From: Alteriqipengyuania lutimaris
GTDB lineage: Bacteria; Pseudomonadota; Alphaproteobacteria; Sphingomonadales; Sphingomonadaceae
Assembly (NCBI RefSeq): GCF_003363135.1
Contig: NZ_QRBB01000001.1
Location: forward strand, 1,054,001-1,118,000
Length of the DNA: 64,000 nucleotides
Reading direction: 5' to 3'
Below, piece by piece: positions 53,810 to 62,573 of the stretch. The position numbers and the translations under genes are program-made. Below the pieces are notes generated by a model. The model was not told the origin of the DNA. It saw only the letters and a list, made by a program, of their open reading frames with translations, and made no database searches. Within the stretch, counting starts at the first letter, position 1, and every line of letters starts with the position of its first letter.

Positions 53810-55885
53810 ATGATGCGCGCAAGCCTCACCAAGGTCCATCATGGCCTCGCCATGCTGCTGGCGCTGCTCGTGGCCCTGCTGCTGCCCGCTATCAGCCATG
53901 CGCAACAGACCTATATCGACGCGGCGCTGGCGGTCGAAGGGCAGGTAGCACCGGGCGGAGAGACGCGCATCGCGATCCGCTTCTCGCCGGTGGCGAGCGA
54001 ATGGCACGGCTACTGGTCCAATCCCGGCGATGCGGGGCTGGGCATGCGGATCGAGTGGGACCTGCCCGACGGCGTGACCATCGGCGAATTCCGCTATCCC
54101 GCGCCCCAGCGCCTGCTGATCGGCGACCTGATGAACCACATCTTCGAAGGCGATTACGCCGTGGTCGCCCCATTGCGGGTGGCCGAAGATGCGGCACTCG
54201 ATGGGCCCTTCGAGCTTGCAGGCACCGCCTTCTACCTCGCCTGCACCGACGAGATCTGCGTGCCGCAGGAGGCGCAGTTGCGCGCGGTGGTCGGGGTGGG
54301 AGAGGGTGCGGCCGACCCGCGCTTCGCACAGTACCAGAGCGCACTCGCCGCCCCGCTCGACCGGCCCGCGCGCTTCGCGATCGGGCAGGACCGCCTGCGC
54401 ATTGCGATCCCGCTGCCCGCCACGCTGGATGTCGGCAGCCCGCACGTCTTCGTCGCGAACCGCAATCTCGTCGCCTACGCGCAGGAACAGAGCTTCGCGC
54501 GCGAGGGCGACACCCTGATTGCGCAGATCCCGCTGGCCGGGACCGGCGAGCGTCCCGAGCGCATCACGGGCATCGTGCGACTGGGAGATGGCACCGGATT
54601 GTCCTTCGAAGCCGAGCCGGGCGAGGTGGCTGCGGGCGGCGAACCGCTCCGCACCGGCGGGGATGCCCCGCCGCTCTGGGCGCTGCTGGGCGCGGCGCTG
54701 CTGGGCGGGCTGGTGCTCAACATCATGCCCTGCGTGTTCCCGATCCTGAGCCTCAAGGCCCTGTCGCTCGCCAAGGCGGGCGGCGAGGAGCGCGCGGCTC
54801 GAAAGGACGCACTGGCCTATACGGCGGGCGTGATCCTCGCCTGCCTTGCGCTGGGCGGGCTGCTGCTCGCCCTGCGCGCCAGCGGCGAGGCGGTCGGCTG
54901 GGCGTTCCAGTTGCAGGAGCCGGGCGTGGTCGTCGCGCTGTTCCTGCTTGCGGTCGCGCTGACCGCCAATTTCCTCGGCGCGTTCGAGATCCCGGGCATG
55001 GCGATTACCGGCGGCGGAGCGAGCCGCCGGGGCAGCTTCGCCACGGGCCTGCTCGCGGCGTTCGTGGCGACGCCGTGCACCGGGCCTTTCATGGCTGCGG
55101 CGCTGGGCGCGGCACTGGTGTTGCCGTGGCCGAGCGCACTGGGCCTGTTCGCGGCGCTGGGGCTGGGGCTGGCGCTGCCCTTCCTCCTCATCGGTCTCGT
55201 CCCCGCGATCCGACAGCGCCTGCCGCGACCCGGCGCGTGGATGGAGACCTTCCGCCGCTGGATGGCGCTGCCCATGGGGCTGACCGCGCTGGCGCTGGCG
55301 TGGCTGGTGTGGCGGATCGGTGGAGACATGTTTGCCGCAGGCGCGCTTTTCCTGGCGGTGCTGGTGATACTGGCGCTGCTCTACACCGGGCGACAGCAGG
55401 CGAGCGGAAACAGCACCCACTTCCTCTGGCCGGTGCTCGCCCCTTTCGTGCTTGTGGTGGTCTTCTTCGTCTTGCCGGGCGGCGTGTCTCCAAATGCCGG
55501 TGGCCCGTCGGCCGATATTCTCGACAGCCAACCCTTCAGCGAGGTCGCGCTCGCCGAAGCGCGCGACGAGGAACGCCCCGTCTTCCTCTATTTCACCGCC
55601 GACTGGTGTGTGACCTGCAAGGTGAATGAGAGTGTCGCGATCGAACGCGAGGAGACGGCGGAGGCGCTCGAAGCAGCCGATGCGCTCGTCCTGCGCGGCG
55701 ACTGGACCCGGCGCGATCCCGAGATCACCGCCTTCTTGACGCAGCAGGGCGTCGCGGGCGTGCCACTCTACCTGTGGTATGCGCCCGGTGCGGCCGGGCC
55801 GCAGCGGCTGCCGCAGGTGCTCACTCCGGGCTCGGTTCGCGATCTGGCGGTTGCTTCCGCGCGGCGAGGCGACACGTCTCGATAA
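53810..55885 (+). CDS. dsbD: Thiol:disulfide interchange protein DsbD-like
   Basis: A 691-residue inner-membrane reductase that passes electrons from cytosolic thioredoxin to the periplasm. It has a signal peptide to about residue 31 (ISHAQ) and an N-terminal domain with the cysteine pair in YLACTDEICVP. Eight or so transmembrane helices follow, with NIMPCVFPILSLKA and VATPCTGPFM holding the paired cysteines. The C-terminal thioredoxin-like domain has DWCVTCK. All six expected cysteines are present, so all three modules look active. The last 65 bp overlap the convergent lipoprotein gene. Confidence 0.93.
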   Translation: MMRASLTKVHHGLAMLLALLVALLLPAISHAQQTYIDAALAVEGQVAPGGETRIAIRFSPVASEWHGYWSNPGDAGLGMRIEWDLPDGVTIGEFRYPAPQRLLIGDLMNHIFEGDYAVVAPLRVAEDAALDGPFELAGTAFYLACTDEICVPQEAQLRAVVGVGEGAADPRFAQYQSALAAPLDRPARFAIGQDRLRIAIPLPATLDVGSPHVFVANRNLVAYAQEQSFAREGDTLIAQIPLAGTGERPERITGIVRLGDGTGLSFEAEPGEVAAGGEPLRTGGDAPPLWALLGAALLGGLVLNIMPCVFPILSLKALSLAKAGGEERAARKDALAYTAGVILACLALGGLLLALRASGEAVGWAFQLQEPGVVVALFLLAVALTANFLGAFEIPGMAITGGGASRRGSFATGLLAAFVATPCTGPFMAAALGAALVLPWPSALGLFAALGLGLALPFLLIGLVPAIRQRLPRPGAWMETFRRWMALPMGLTALALAWLVWRIGGDMFAAGALFLAVLVILALLYTGRQQASGNSTHFLWPVLAPFVLVVVFFVLPGGVSPNAGGPSADILDSQPFSEVALAEARDEERPVFLYFTADWCVTCKVNESVAIEREETAEALEAADALVLRGDWTRRDPEITAFLTQQGVAGVPLYLWYAPGAAGPQRLPQVLTPGSVRDLAVASARRGDTSR

Positions 55886-56396
55886 GGTCGCGCGGCGCGT
55901 CGCTGGCGTTGAGCGCCAGCGTGCCCGCGCCCGGAATCGTCAGTTCGGACCTGCGAAGCCCCGTCAGCACGTCGAGCTTTTCGGAGGCGAGCAGGATCGT
56001 CCCCTCCCAAAGGAAGGCGCGGCCATTATCGACCGCTTCGACCGGGAAGCGTTCCCTGTGGCCGTTGCCGATGATCGCCATCAGCGCCTGCGCGCCTTCG
56101 TCCGCCCGCGCGAAGCGCGTCACCCGCAGCTGCGGCTCTGCCGCCTCGTCCCCCTGCTCCATCTCGCACGCGATCGCCGCGAAAGGCGTCTGCCCCGGCA
56201 CGCCGTAGAGCAGGCGCAGCGGAGTGCCGCTGGGCGCCCAGATCGCATTTTGGGCGTCGGGAGAGGGTTGCGGCTCGCTCGCATAGGTCGCGGGCTCGGG
56301 CGGCTCGACGCGCCCTTCGTAGCTGTCCGCGGCGGGCGGCTTGCACGCGGCCAGTGCGCAGGTCGTGGCGAGGGCGAGGAAGTGGATCGCGTGCAA
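55821..56396 (-). CDS. Hypothetical lipoprotein
   Basis: A 191-residue exported protein with a lipobox at LAAC (Cys18), a short Pro-rich spacer and a beta-rich domain (about 45-175). I do not recognise a family. The start is TTG 56396, supported by GAGG seven bases upstream and by the signal peptide; no ATG in frame would keep it. It follows the S10 peptidase gene by 9 bp and overlaps the 3' end of dsbD by 65 bp. Confidence 0.78.
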   Translation of the reverse strand: MHAIHFLALATTCALAACKPPAADSYEGRVEPPEPATYASEPQPSPDAQNAIWAPSGTPLRLLYGVPGQTPFAAIACEMEQGDEAAEPQLRVTRFARADEGAQALMAIIGNGHRERFPVEAVDNGRAFLWEGTILLASEKLDVLTGLRRSELTIPGAGTLALNASDAPRDLIETCRLAARKQPPDREPSPE

Positions 56397-56405
56397 AACC
56401 CGGCC

Positions 56406-57908
56406 TCAGCGATTGCGGATGAAGGCGCGGATATCGGCGGAAAGCTTCGCCCGGTCTTCGTCGCGAATATACATCATGTGGCCTGCGTCGTAGTAGTGGA
56501 ACTCGACCCGATCCTGCGGGATGCCGATCCGGTTGAGCGAATATTCCGCGCCGAAGAAGGGCGTGGCGAAATCGTACCAGCCCTGGCCCACGAAGGTGCG
56601 CAGCTGCGAATTCTGGCGCATCGCATCGCCGATGAAGGGCGCGACGTTGAGATAGGCTCCGCGTCCCCGGCCCGACAGCGTCCAGTCCCAGTTGCGGCCC
56701 GGATCGCTGCCGATCGCCTGGTACTCGCGGTCCGTCTCGAACCCCAGCGTATCGCGTGCCCAGGAATTGATCGCAGCGGTGTAGCCGGCATCGATGCCGT
56801 AGAAGCTTGGGTCGTTGTCAGGGGATTCGCCTGCATCGTCGTAGTCGGTGCCGGTATAGCGACTGTCGAGCCGGCCAATGGTCAGGCCGCGATCGCGCAG
56901 CAGCTCCTTGTAGAAACGCTGGGGTGTCACGCGCAGCTCGGCCTGGTCGAGGTAGGTTTCGGACAGGCCGGTGAGCCGAGCAAGCTCCGCACGCACAATG
57001 GCGCGTTCGGCTGCGGACAGGTCCTGCCCTTTGAGCAGCGCGGTCACATAAGGCCCGATGGCGAATTTGCGCGCTTCCTCGGCGATCGCCTCCACCGAAG
57101 GCGCGGTCGCCTTGCCGTAGTAGTAGGCGGCGGTGGCCATGTTGGGCAGCGCCATCACATAGGCCATCTCGTTGCCCGGCGTCGGCTCGCGCGCGGCGAA
57201 ATCGAGGATCGTGGAAACGAGGATCAGCCCGTTGAGGCCGACGTCGTTGTAGGTCGCGCCCTCCAGCTCGCGCACGACCATCGCGGTGCGTGTGGTGCCG
57301 TAGCTTTCGCCGCCGAGATATTTGGGGCTGTTCCAGCGTCCGTTGTCGTTGATCCAGCGGCGGATCACCGTGGCGACGGCACGCGCGTCCTGCTCCAGCC
57401 CGTAATATTTCTCCGGGTCGCCCTCGTCGGTCAGGTAGCTGAAGCCCGTGCCCGGCGGGTCGATGAAGACCAGATCCGCCACGTCGAGCAGGCTCTCGGG
57501 ATTGTCGAGGATGGGGTAGGGCGGCGCACCATCGTCGCGCGCGTCCGAAGGTATCGCGACCCGCTTGGGCCCCCACGCGCCCATCTGCAGCCAGACCGAG
57601 CCCGAGCCCGGCCCGCCATTGTAGATGAAGAACACCGGGCGCGAGGTATCGCGCGGGCGTTTCACGTAGCTGGTGGTGACGATCACCGCCTCGGGCGTGC
57701 CGTCATTCGAAGACAGCACGTTCTCCTTGATAGTGGCGGTGTAGTTTATCCGCTGCCCGCCGAAGGTGCCTGAGAGGTCGCGCGACTTCACCTGCGGGGT
57801 GATGCTAGCGGCTTCGGCGGAGGCTTCGTCTTGCGCAAAGGCTGTGGCGGGAAGGACGGCGGCCAGCGCGACGGCGCCGACGATGTGACTGAGCGTGCGG
57901 AAGGTCAT
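56406..57908 (-). CDS. Exported S10-family serine carboxypeptidase
   Basis: A 500-residue periplasmic protease with a signal peptide ending at about residue 25 (TAFAQ). The oxyanion segment NGGPGSGSVWLQMG (about 99-112), the nucleophile serine in GGESYGTTR near 198, the aspartate in GQGWYDFATPFFG near 440 and the histidine in YDAGHMMYI near 475 form the full serine carboxypeptidase triad. It would trim C-terminal residues from peptides. It follows the CIA30 gene by 60 bp and leads into the lipoprotein gene. Confidence 0.93.
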   Translation of the reverse strand: MTFRTLSHIVGAVALAAVLPATAFAQDEASAEAASITPQVKSRDLSGTFGGQRINYTATIKENVLSSNDGTPEAVIVTTSYVKRPRDTSRPVFFIYNGGPGSGSVWLQMGAWGPKRVAIPSDARDDGAPPYPILDNPESLLDVADLVFIDPPGTGFSYLTDEGDPEKYYGLEQDARAVATVIRRWINDNGRWNSPKYLGGESYGTTRTAMVVRELEGATYNDVGLNGLILVSTILDFAAREPTPGNEMAYVMALPNMATAAYYYGKATAPSVEAIAEEARKFAIGPYVTALLKGQDLSAAERAIVRAELARLTGLSETYLDQAELRVTPQRFYKELLRDRGLTIGRLDSRYTGTDYDDAGESPDNDPSFYGIDAGYTAAINSWARDTLGFETDREYQAIGSDPGRNWDWTLSGRGRGAYLNVAPFIGDAMRQNSQLRTFVGQGWYDFATPFFGAEYSLNRIGIPQDRVEFHYYDAGHMMYIRDEDRAKLSADIRAFIRNR

Positions 57909-57968
57909 CGCGGCGCTATGCCAGCCCTTCGCGGCGCGGTAAATCCACCTGCGGCCTGCGCCTGCGGG

Positions 57969-58499
57969 CTATGCGCAGGCCTCGATCCGTCTGAGCTTCA
58001 TCGCGAAGGGTCCGTCGATCCCGTCGGCGATAATCAAGCCGATGCTATGCGCGTTTTCCGGCGCGAAAGCGGGCGCGTCGACCTGCTGCCCGAAGAGCGA
58101 GGTCTCCATCTCGCCCAGATCGACGACCGCGACGGACCAGTCCCCGTCGCTCTCTCCGGCCGTCAAAGGAGCCCGATAGGCAATGCGCCGCCCGCGCGTC
58201 CTGGCATCGGAGCGCAGCGTCGCTTCATAGGTGCGCCCATCGCCCGAATAGACGATCCGCAGGGTCCGCGCCCCGGCCATCACGCCCTCGGGCACCGCGC
58301 GCCGCAGCGAGGTGAAGCCGCCGCCGTCGGTGTTGATCGTACCGGTGAAGGAAAGCGCGTCGTCGACCTGCTCGATGTGGCCCTTGGAGAGGCCACCCAT
58401 CACTCCGTCGTTGATGATTTCCCACAGCGCGAACTCGTCAGGGTCGGTGAAATCGACCAGCGTGCGGCAGGTCCCGGGGTCGATGTCGACGAGGCTCAT
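57969..58499 (-). CDS. CIA30-like protein (complex I intermediate-associated protein 30)
   Basis: A 176-residue beta-sandwich protein matching the CIA30 family: LVDFTDPDEFALWEIINDGVMGG near 14-36 and GGGFTSLRRAV near 60-70 are the family pattern. In mitochondria CIA30/NDUFAF1 helps assemble complex I; in bacteria the role is not proven. It lies 20 bp after the HTH antitoxin gene, and NDUFA12 is also in this window. Confidence 0.9.
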   Translation of the reverse strand: MSLVDIDPGTCRTLVDFTDPDEFALWEIINDGVMGGLSKGHIEQVDDALSFTGTINTDGGGFTSLRRAVPEGVMAGARTLRIVYSGDGRTYEATLRSDARTRGRRIAYRAPLTAGESDGDWSVAVVDLGEMETSLFGQQVDAPAFAPENAHSIGLIIADGIDGPFAMKLRRIEACA

Positions 58500-58519
58500 G
58501 GCGAGGGTCGCGGAAAGTA

Positions 58520-58825
58520 TCAGGCCGCCCGCGGCGTGATGCGGTCCAGCTCGCCGTTCAGTGAGCGCTTGGCGGTGCGCAGTTCGGCGCTGGCTTGCAG
58601 GCGCAGGAAAAAGCCTTCCGACATGCGGAAATAGCGCGAGAGACGCAGGTCGAGTTCACCATCGACCCGTTCGCTGCCATCGATCACGGAGACCAGACGC
58701 GCCTGATCGACCTCGATAGCATCCGCCAATGCGGCAGCATCGAGTTCCAGCGGTTCCATGAATTCCGACAAGAGCAGCTCCCCGGCATTGGGGATGGGCA
58801 GCCAGTCGGGATTAACCAGCGGCAT
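58520..58825 (-). CDS. HigA-like XRE-family antitoxin/regulator
   Basis: A 101-residue protein with the HigA addiction-module pattern: NAGELLLSEFMEPLELDAAA, a helix-turn-helix near 35-60 (LADAIEVDQARLVSVIDGS) and LRLSRYFRMSEGFFLRLQAS near 68-87. HigA-type proteins bind operator DNA and neutralise HigB; no higB gene is adjacent. ATG 58825 lies inside the 3' end of hicB, giving a 14-bp overlap, so it is translated from the hic message. It may supply the DNA-binding function that the short HicB lacks. Confidence 0.85.
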   Translation of the reverse strand: MPLVNPDWLPIPNAGELLLSEFMEPLELDAAALADAIEVDQARLVSVIDGSERVDGELDLRLSRYFRMSEGFFLRLQASAELRTAKRSLNGELDRITPRAA

Positions 58826-59036
58826 AGATGGCGGGTCGATAGCGCGGTTCAGGCACGGGCAGGTCGCGGTCACGCGCGACCTCCAGCCAGCCCTGAATAG
58901 CATCGTTGATATTGGCGATCGCTTCGCTGCGGGTATCGCCATGCGCAGAGCAGGGCTTGAGATCGGGAACGTCCGCGATCCAGCACTCGTCCTCAGCGGA
59001 CCAGAACAGATTGATATGGTAATGGGGCTCGTTCAC
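58812..59036 (-). CDS. hicB: HicB-family antitoxin (short form)
   Basis: A 74-residue protein of the degraded RNase H fold typical of HicB: FWSAEDECWIADVPDLKPCSAHGDT (about 10-34) and SEAIANINDAIQGWLEVARD (about 37-56). It should bind and block the HicA toxin. It is too short to contain the C-terminal DNA-binding domain of longer HicB proteins. It overlaps hicA by 4 bp and the HigA-like gene by 14 bp. Confidence 0.92.
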   Translation of the reverse strand: MNEPHYHINLFWSAEDECWIADVPDLKPCSAHGDTRSEAIANINDAIQGWLEVARDRDLPVPEPRYRPAIYAAG

Positions 59037-59287
59037 GGCTCGATATATAGGCCGTGTTCCTCCACCAATTCAAGAAATTCGCGGACCTGATAGCGCTTTG
59101 CGTCCTTGCCGGTGGGCTGAACGGGGAAGGGTCGGCTGAGCTTGGGATGGACGTATTGACGATGGCTCCCGACCGTTCGGGCATGCTCGAACCCGAAAGA
59201 GCTCAGCAGCTTCTCGAAATCGCGAAAGCTGATGCCCGCGCGAGGGTTGGCGAGCAATTTCGCGTAAAGTTTGTCTGGACGGGTCAT
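59033..59287 (-). CDS. hicA: HicA-family mRNA interferase toxin
   Basis: An 84-residue double-stranded-RNA-binding-fold protein: AGISFRDFEKLLSSFGFEHA followed by the catalytic histidine in GSHRQYVHP (about 42-50). HicA cleaves mRNA and tmRNA to stop growth; the following HicB neutralises it. The start is ATG 59287. A promoter candidate at 59383-59411 and a leader of about 90 nt precede it. The toxin-first order is the usual one for hicAB. Confidence 0.93.
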   Translation of the reverse strand: MTRPDKLYAKLLANPRAGISFRDFEKLLSSFGFEHARTVGSHRQYVHPKLSRPFPVQPTGKDAKRYQVREFLELVEEHGLYIEP

Positions 59288-59382
59288 GGCTGTCTCTTGA
59301 ACTGAAGGAAAAACCGACAGCTCGTGAAGTGGTGGTCAGCCGAGCAGTGCATCTGTGAGGTGATCTTCAACCAGATAGGTAG

Positions 59383-59411
59383 AAAATATGGTTGTCCGGG
59401 CGACCGGTCAA
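59383..59411 (-). promoter_or_regulatory. Candidate promoter of the hicA-hicB-higA-like operon
   Basis: On the minus strand TTGACC (59406-59411) and TATTTT (59383-59388) are 17 bp apart, close to consensus. The leader before hicA would be about 88 nt. Confidence 0.5.
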
Positions 59412-59516
59412 GCTTGCCGATCCGGTTGTTCCCAAGGGCAGCGGCCATGCAGTACCGGATCAGGTAGAGGGCTGGATGCCGAAACAACTTCGGCGTGACA
59501 GTGGAGGGAGGGGCGC

Positions 59517-59624
59517 TCACTTCTTCTCGCCGAGCGACTTGCCGATCTGGATGCCCGCAAAGGTGAAGCCGCCCGCGAGCATAATGATGGCGACGATCAG
59601 GGAGACGATTTCGAAAGGGGTCAT
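59517..59624 (-). CDS. 35-residue single-helix membrane peptide
   Basis: The frame encodes MTPFEIVSLIVAIIMLAGGF, then a Gly-containing stretch and the basic end SLGEKK. One transmembrane helix (about 5-25) with charged end is clear. GAGG lies 5 nt before ATG 59624. The layout resembles small single-helix membrane peptides such as toxins or subunits of membrane complexes. It sits 74 bp downstream of the uvrB end, on the same strand. Confidence 0.65.
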   Translation of the reverse strand: MTPFEIVSLIVAIIMLAGGFTFAGIQIGKSLGEKK

Positions 59625-59698
59625 GACTGCCTCGTTGAAGGTTCTGCCACGAACATATGAACTTTCGCAGTGGGGCGTCTACTTGACGGCTTTACGGG

Positions 59699-61885
59699 TC
59701 ACTTGCCCCACTTTTTCTGCGTCCGCCCGTATCGCAGTTTGCGCGTCCCCGGCTTGCCCTCGTTACTCCGCCCCACGCGCGCAGCCTTCTGCTCTCCCTC
59801 CGGCAACCCAAGCTCGTCGGCCTCCAGCGAACGGATCTCGTCGCGGATACGCCCTGCCTCTTCGAACTCGAGGTTCGCGGCGGCTTCGCGCATCTTCTTT
59901 TCGAGGTCCTCGATGTAGGCGCGCAGGTTGTGGCCGACGAGCGGCATCGCCTCGTCCTCGGGTTCGCCATCCTCGCCCTTGGTCGCGTGGGCGGTGATGT
60001 CGGCGATGGCGCGGCGGATGGTGGTCGGGGTGATCCCGTGTTCCTCGTTATACGCGCGCTGCTTCTCCCGCCGCCGGTCGGTCTCGGCCATGGCGCGTTC
60101 CATGCTGCCCGTGATGCGGTCGGCGTAGAGGATCACGCGGCCATCGACGTTGCGCGCGGCGCGGCCGATGGTCTGGATCAGCGAGGTTTCGGAGCGCAGG
60201 AAGCCTTCCTTGTCCGCATCGAGGATGGCGACCAGCCCGCATTCGGGAATGTCGAGGCCTTCGCGCAGCAGGTTGATCCCCACCAGCACGTCGTAGACGC
60301 CCAGCCGCAGGTCGCGGATCAGCTCGATACGCTCCAGCGTCTCGACGTCGGAGTGCATGTAGCGGACCTTCACGCCCGCTTCGTGCATGAACTCGGTCAG
60401 GTCTTCGGCCATCCGCTTGGTCAGCGTGGTGACGAGCGTGCGGTAGCCCTTGGCGGCGGTCGCCTTGCACTCCTCGATACAGTCCTGGACCTGGTCCTCG
60501 ACCGGTCGGATCTCGACCGGCGGGTCGATCAGCCCGGTGGGGCGGATGACCTGTTCGGCGAAGACGCCGCCGGTCTGCTCCATCTCCCATCCGCCCGGAG
60601 TTGCGGAGACGGCGAAGGTCTGCGGGCGCATCGCGTCCCACTCGTTGAACCGCAGCGGCCGATTGTCGATGCAGCTGGGCAGGCGGAAGCCGTATTCGGC
60701 CAGCGTGATCTTGCGGCGGTGGTCCCCACGCGCCATCGCGCCGATCTGCGGCACGGTCTGGTGGGACTCGTCGACGAACAGCAGCGCGTTTTCGGGCAGG
60801 TATTCGAAGAGCGTGGGCGGCGGCTCGCCGGGCAGGCGGCCGGTGAGGAAGCGCGAGTAGTTCTCGATCCCGTTGCAGCTGCCGGTCGCGGCGATCATCT
60901 CGAGGTCGAAATTGGTGCGTTGCTCCAGCCGCTGGTGTTCGAGCAGCTTGCCTTCCGCCTCCAGCTCCTTGAGCCGTTCGGCCAGCTCGAACTTGATGGC
61001 TTCGGCGGCCTGTTTCATCGTCGGCCCGGGCGTGACGTAGTGCGAGTTCGCATAGACCCGCACCTTGTCCAGCTTGGTGCCGGGCTTGCCGGTCAGCGGA
61101 TCGAATTCGACGATTTCCTCGATGTCGTCACCGAAGAACGAAATCCGCCAGGCGGTGTCTTCGAGGTGGCTCGGGAAGAGCTCGAGATTGTCGCCGCGCA
61201 CGCGGAAATTGCCGCGCGCGAAGGCGACATCGTTGCGCTTGTATTGCAGCGCGACGAGCTTGCGGATCAGCTCGCGCTGGTCGACGCTCTCGCCGGTCTT
61301 GATGTCGAAGATCATCGCCGAATAGGTCTCGACCGAGCCGATACCGTAAAGGCAGCTGACCGAAGCGACGATGATAACGTCGTCGCGTTCGAGCAGCGCG
61401 CGGGTGGCCGAATGGCGCATCCGGTCGATCGCCTCGTTCACCGAGCTTTCCTTCTCGATGTAGGTGTCCGACCGGGGCACGTAGGCTTCGGGCTGGTAGT
61501 AGTCGTAATAGCTGACGAAATACTCGACCGCGTTGTTGGGGAAGAAGCTCTTGAACTCGCCATAGAGCTGTGCGGCGAGGATCTTGTTGGGCGCGAGGAT
61601 CAGCGCGGGCCGCTGCAGTTCCTCGATCACCTTGGCCATGGTGAAGGTCTTGCCGCTGCCGGTGACGCCGAGCAGCACCTGCGTCTTCTCGCCGCCCTCG
61701 GCCTCACGCACCAGTTCCTCGATCGCGGTCGGCTGGTCGCCTGCCGGCTCGTAGTCGCTGACGAGTTCGAAGCGCTTGCCCGGCATCGACTTTTCGGGGC
61801 GCGCGGGCTTGTGCGGCGTGAAGTCGCCGGTTGTGTCGGGCTCGTCGAGCCCTCTGCGGATTACGAGTTCGGCCATGTCGCTCAT
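59699..61885 (-). CDS. uvrB: Excinuclease ABC subunit B
   Basis: UvrB is the helicase-like damage-verification subunit of nucleotide excision repair. The 728-residue protein has the Walker A motif GVTGSGKT near residue 78-85, the beta-hairpin [12 protein letters not shown] near 125-136 that inserts between DNA strands, the DEAD-like VDESHQT near 372 and the UvrC-binding C-terminal coiled coil (near 655-690, [19 protein letters not shown]). The C-terminus has a basic tail (after residue 700) ending in RTQKKWGK. An extra N-terminal stretch of about 35 residues precedes the usual start of the fold. Confidence 0.98.
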   Translation of the reverse strand: MSDMAELVIRRGLDEPDTTGDFTPHKPARPEKSMPGKRFELVSDYEPAGDQPTAIEELVREAEGGEKTQVLLGVTGSGKTFTMAKVIEELQRPALILAPNKILAAQLYGEFKSFFPNNAVEYFVSYYDYYQPEAYVPRSDTYIEKESSVNEAIDRMRHSATRALLERDDVIIVASVSCLYGIGSVETYSAMIFDIKTGESVDQRELIRKLVALQYKRNDVAFARGNFRVRGDNLELFPSHLEDTAWRISFFGDDIEEIVEFDPLTGKPGTKLDKVRVYANSHYVTPGPTMKQAAEAIKFELAERLKELEAEGKLLEHQRLEQRTNFDLEMIAATGSCNGIENYSRFLTGRLPGEPPPTLFEYLPENALLFVDESHQTVPQIGAMARGDHRRKITLAEYGFRLPSCIDNRPLRFNEWDAMRPQTFAVSATPGGWEMEQTGGVFAEQVIRPTGLIDPPVEIRPVEDQVQDCIEECKATAAKGYRTLVTTLTKRMAEDLTEFMHEAGVKVRYMHSDVETLERIELIRDLRLGVYDVLVGINLLREGLDIPECGLVAILDADKEGFLRSETSLIQTIGRAARNVDGRVILYADRITGSMERAMAETDRRREKQRAYNEEHGITPTTIRRAIADITAHATKGEDGEPEDEAMPLVGHNLRAYIEDLEKKMREAAANLEFEEAGRIRDEIRSLEADELGLPEGEQKAARVGRSNEGKPGTRKLRYGRTQKKWGK

Positions 61886-61917
61886 ATTGGCGCATCGCCC
61901 GCCCGTCGCAATGGCAG

Positions 61918-61946
61918 TTGAGGGGTGAGGCGCGCAGGCGTAGAAC
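61918..61946 (+). promoter_or_regulatory. Candidate promoter of the DUF3617 lipoprotein pair
   Basis: TTGAGG (61918-61923) and TAGAAC (61941-61946) are 17 bp apart. The transcript would start about 26 nt before ATG 61979, leaving room for the GGGGAGAGAG ribosome-binding site. Confidence 0.45.
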
Positions 61947-61978
61947 GAATGGCGGCAATCCGGATGGGGAGAGAGACA

Positions 61979-62521
61979 ATGCGAACCATGCTTTTCATCA
62001 CCACGGCGGCATTCGCGCTGGCCGCGTGCAGCGATGGCGGTGCCGACGCCGACAAGGACGGCACGATCACCGGCGAAGAAATGGCGGCCGAGGCATCCTC
62101 GGGCGAGAGCATCAGGATGCGTGCGGGCGAATGGGAGAATACCATCGAGGTCACCGAATTCGATATTCCCGGCGTCCCCGAGAACATGAAGGACATGATT
62201 GCAGGGCAGATGGGCCAGTCGATCACCAGCACCTCGTGCATCACGGCGGAGGAGGCGGACCAGCCCGATGCGAGCTTCTTCGGCGGCGAGCGGAACGACG
62301 ATTGCAAGTACGAGGAATTCGACCGAACGGCCAACAAGCTGACGCTGCGGATGACCTGCGCGACCGGGGATGGCGGCACCGCCAAGGTGGCGATGGATGG
62401 CGAATTCGGCGAGGACAGCTTTACGCTGAGCATGGACAACACGGTTTCGGGGACCCCCGGCGGCGATGTGACCATGAAGGGCACCGTTTCGGGCCGCCGC
62501 ATCGGCGATTGCCCCGGCTGA
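61979..62521 (+). CDS. DUF3617 lipoprotein with an EF-hand-type loop
   Basis: A 180-residue exported lipoprotein (ALAAC, Cys17). Directly after the lipidated cysteine, residues 23-34 spell [12 protein letters not shown], a complete EF-hand calcium loop (positions 1, 3, 5 and 12 acidic, Gly6, Ile8). A DUF3617 domain follows (about 50-178) with [12 protein letters not shown] and paired cysteines. Start ATG 61979 with GGGGAGAGAG upstream. The second DUF3617 gene follows after 52 bp, probably a tandem duplicate with diverged N-terminus. Confidence 0.85.
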   Translation: MRTMLFITTAAFALAACSDGGADADKDGTITGEEMAAEASSGESIRMRAGEWENTIEVTEFDIPGVPENMKDMIAGQMGQSITSTSCITAEEADQPDASFFGGERNDDCKYEEFDRTANKLTLRMTCATGDGGTAKVAMDGEFGEDSFTLSMDNTVSGTPGGDVTMKGTVSGRRIGDCPG

Positions 62522-62573
62522 TAGCGCCCGCTAACGCCCGCTCCTCGGCAACCGGAAGCGGGACATCTCGATC

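Noticed and set aside
51716..55531. 1271-codon open frame on the minus strand
   Set aside because: It runs through several real genes (mitofilin-like, ubiH-like in another frame, dsbD) and shows only low-complexity Arg/Ala-rich protein, typical of GC-rich shadow frames.
59284..59520. 78-codon open frame upstream of hicA on the minus strand
   Set aside because: It covers the hicA promoter region, has no ribosome-binding site and no recognisable domain.
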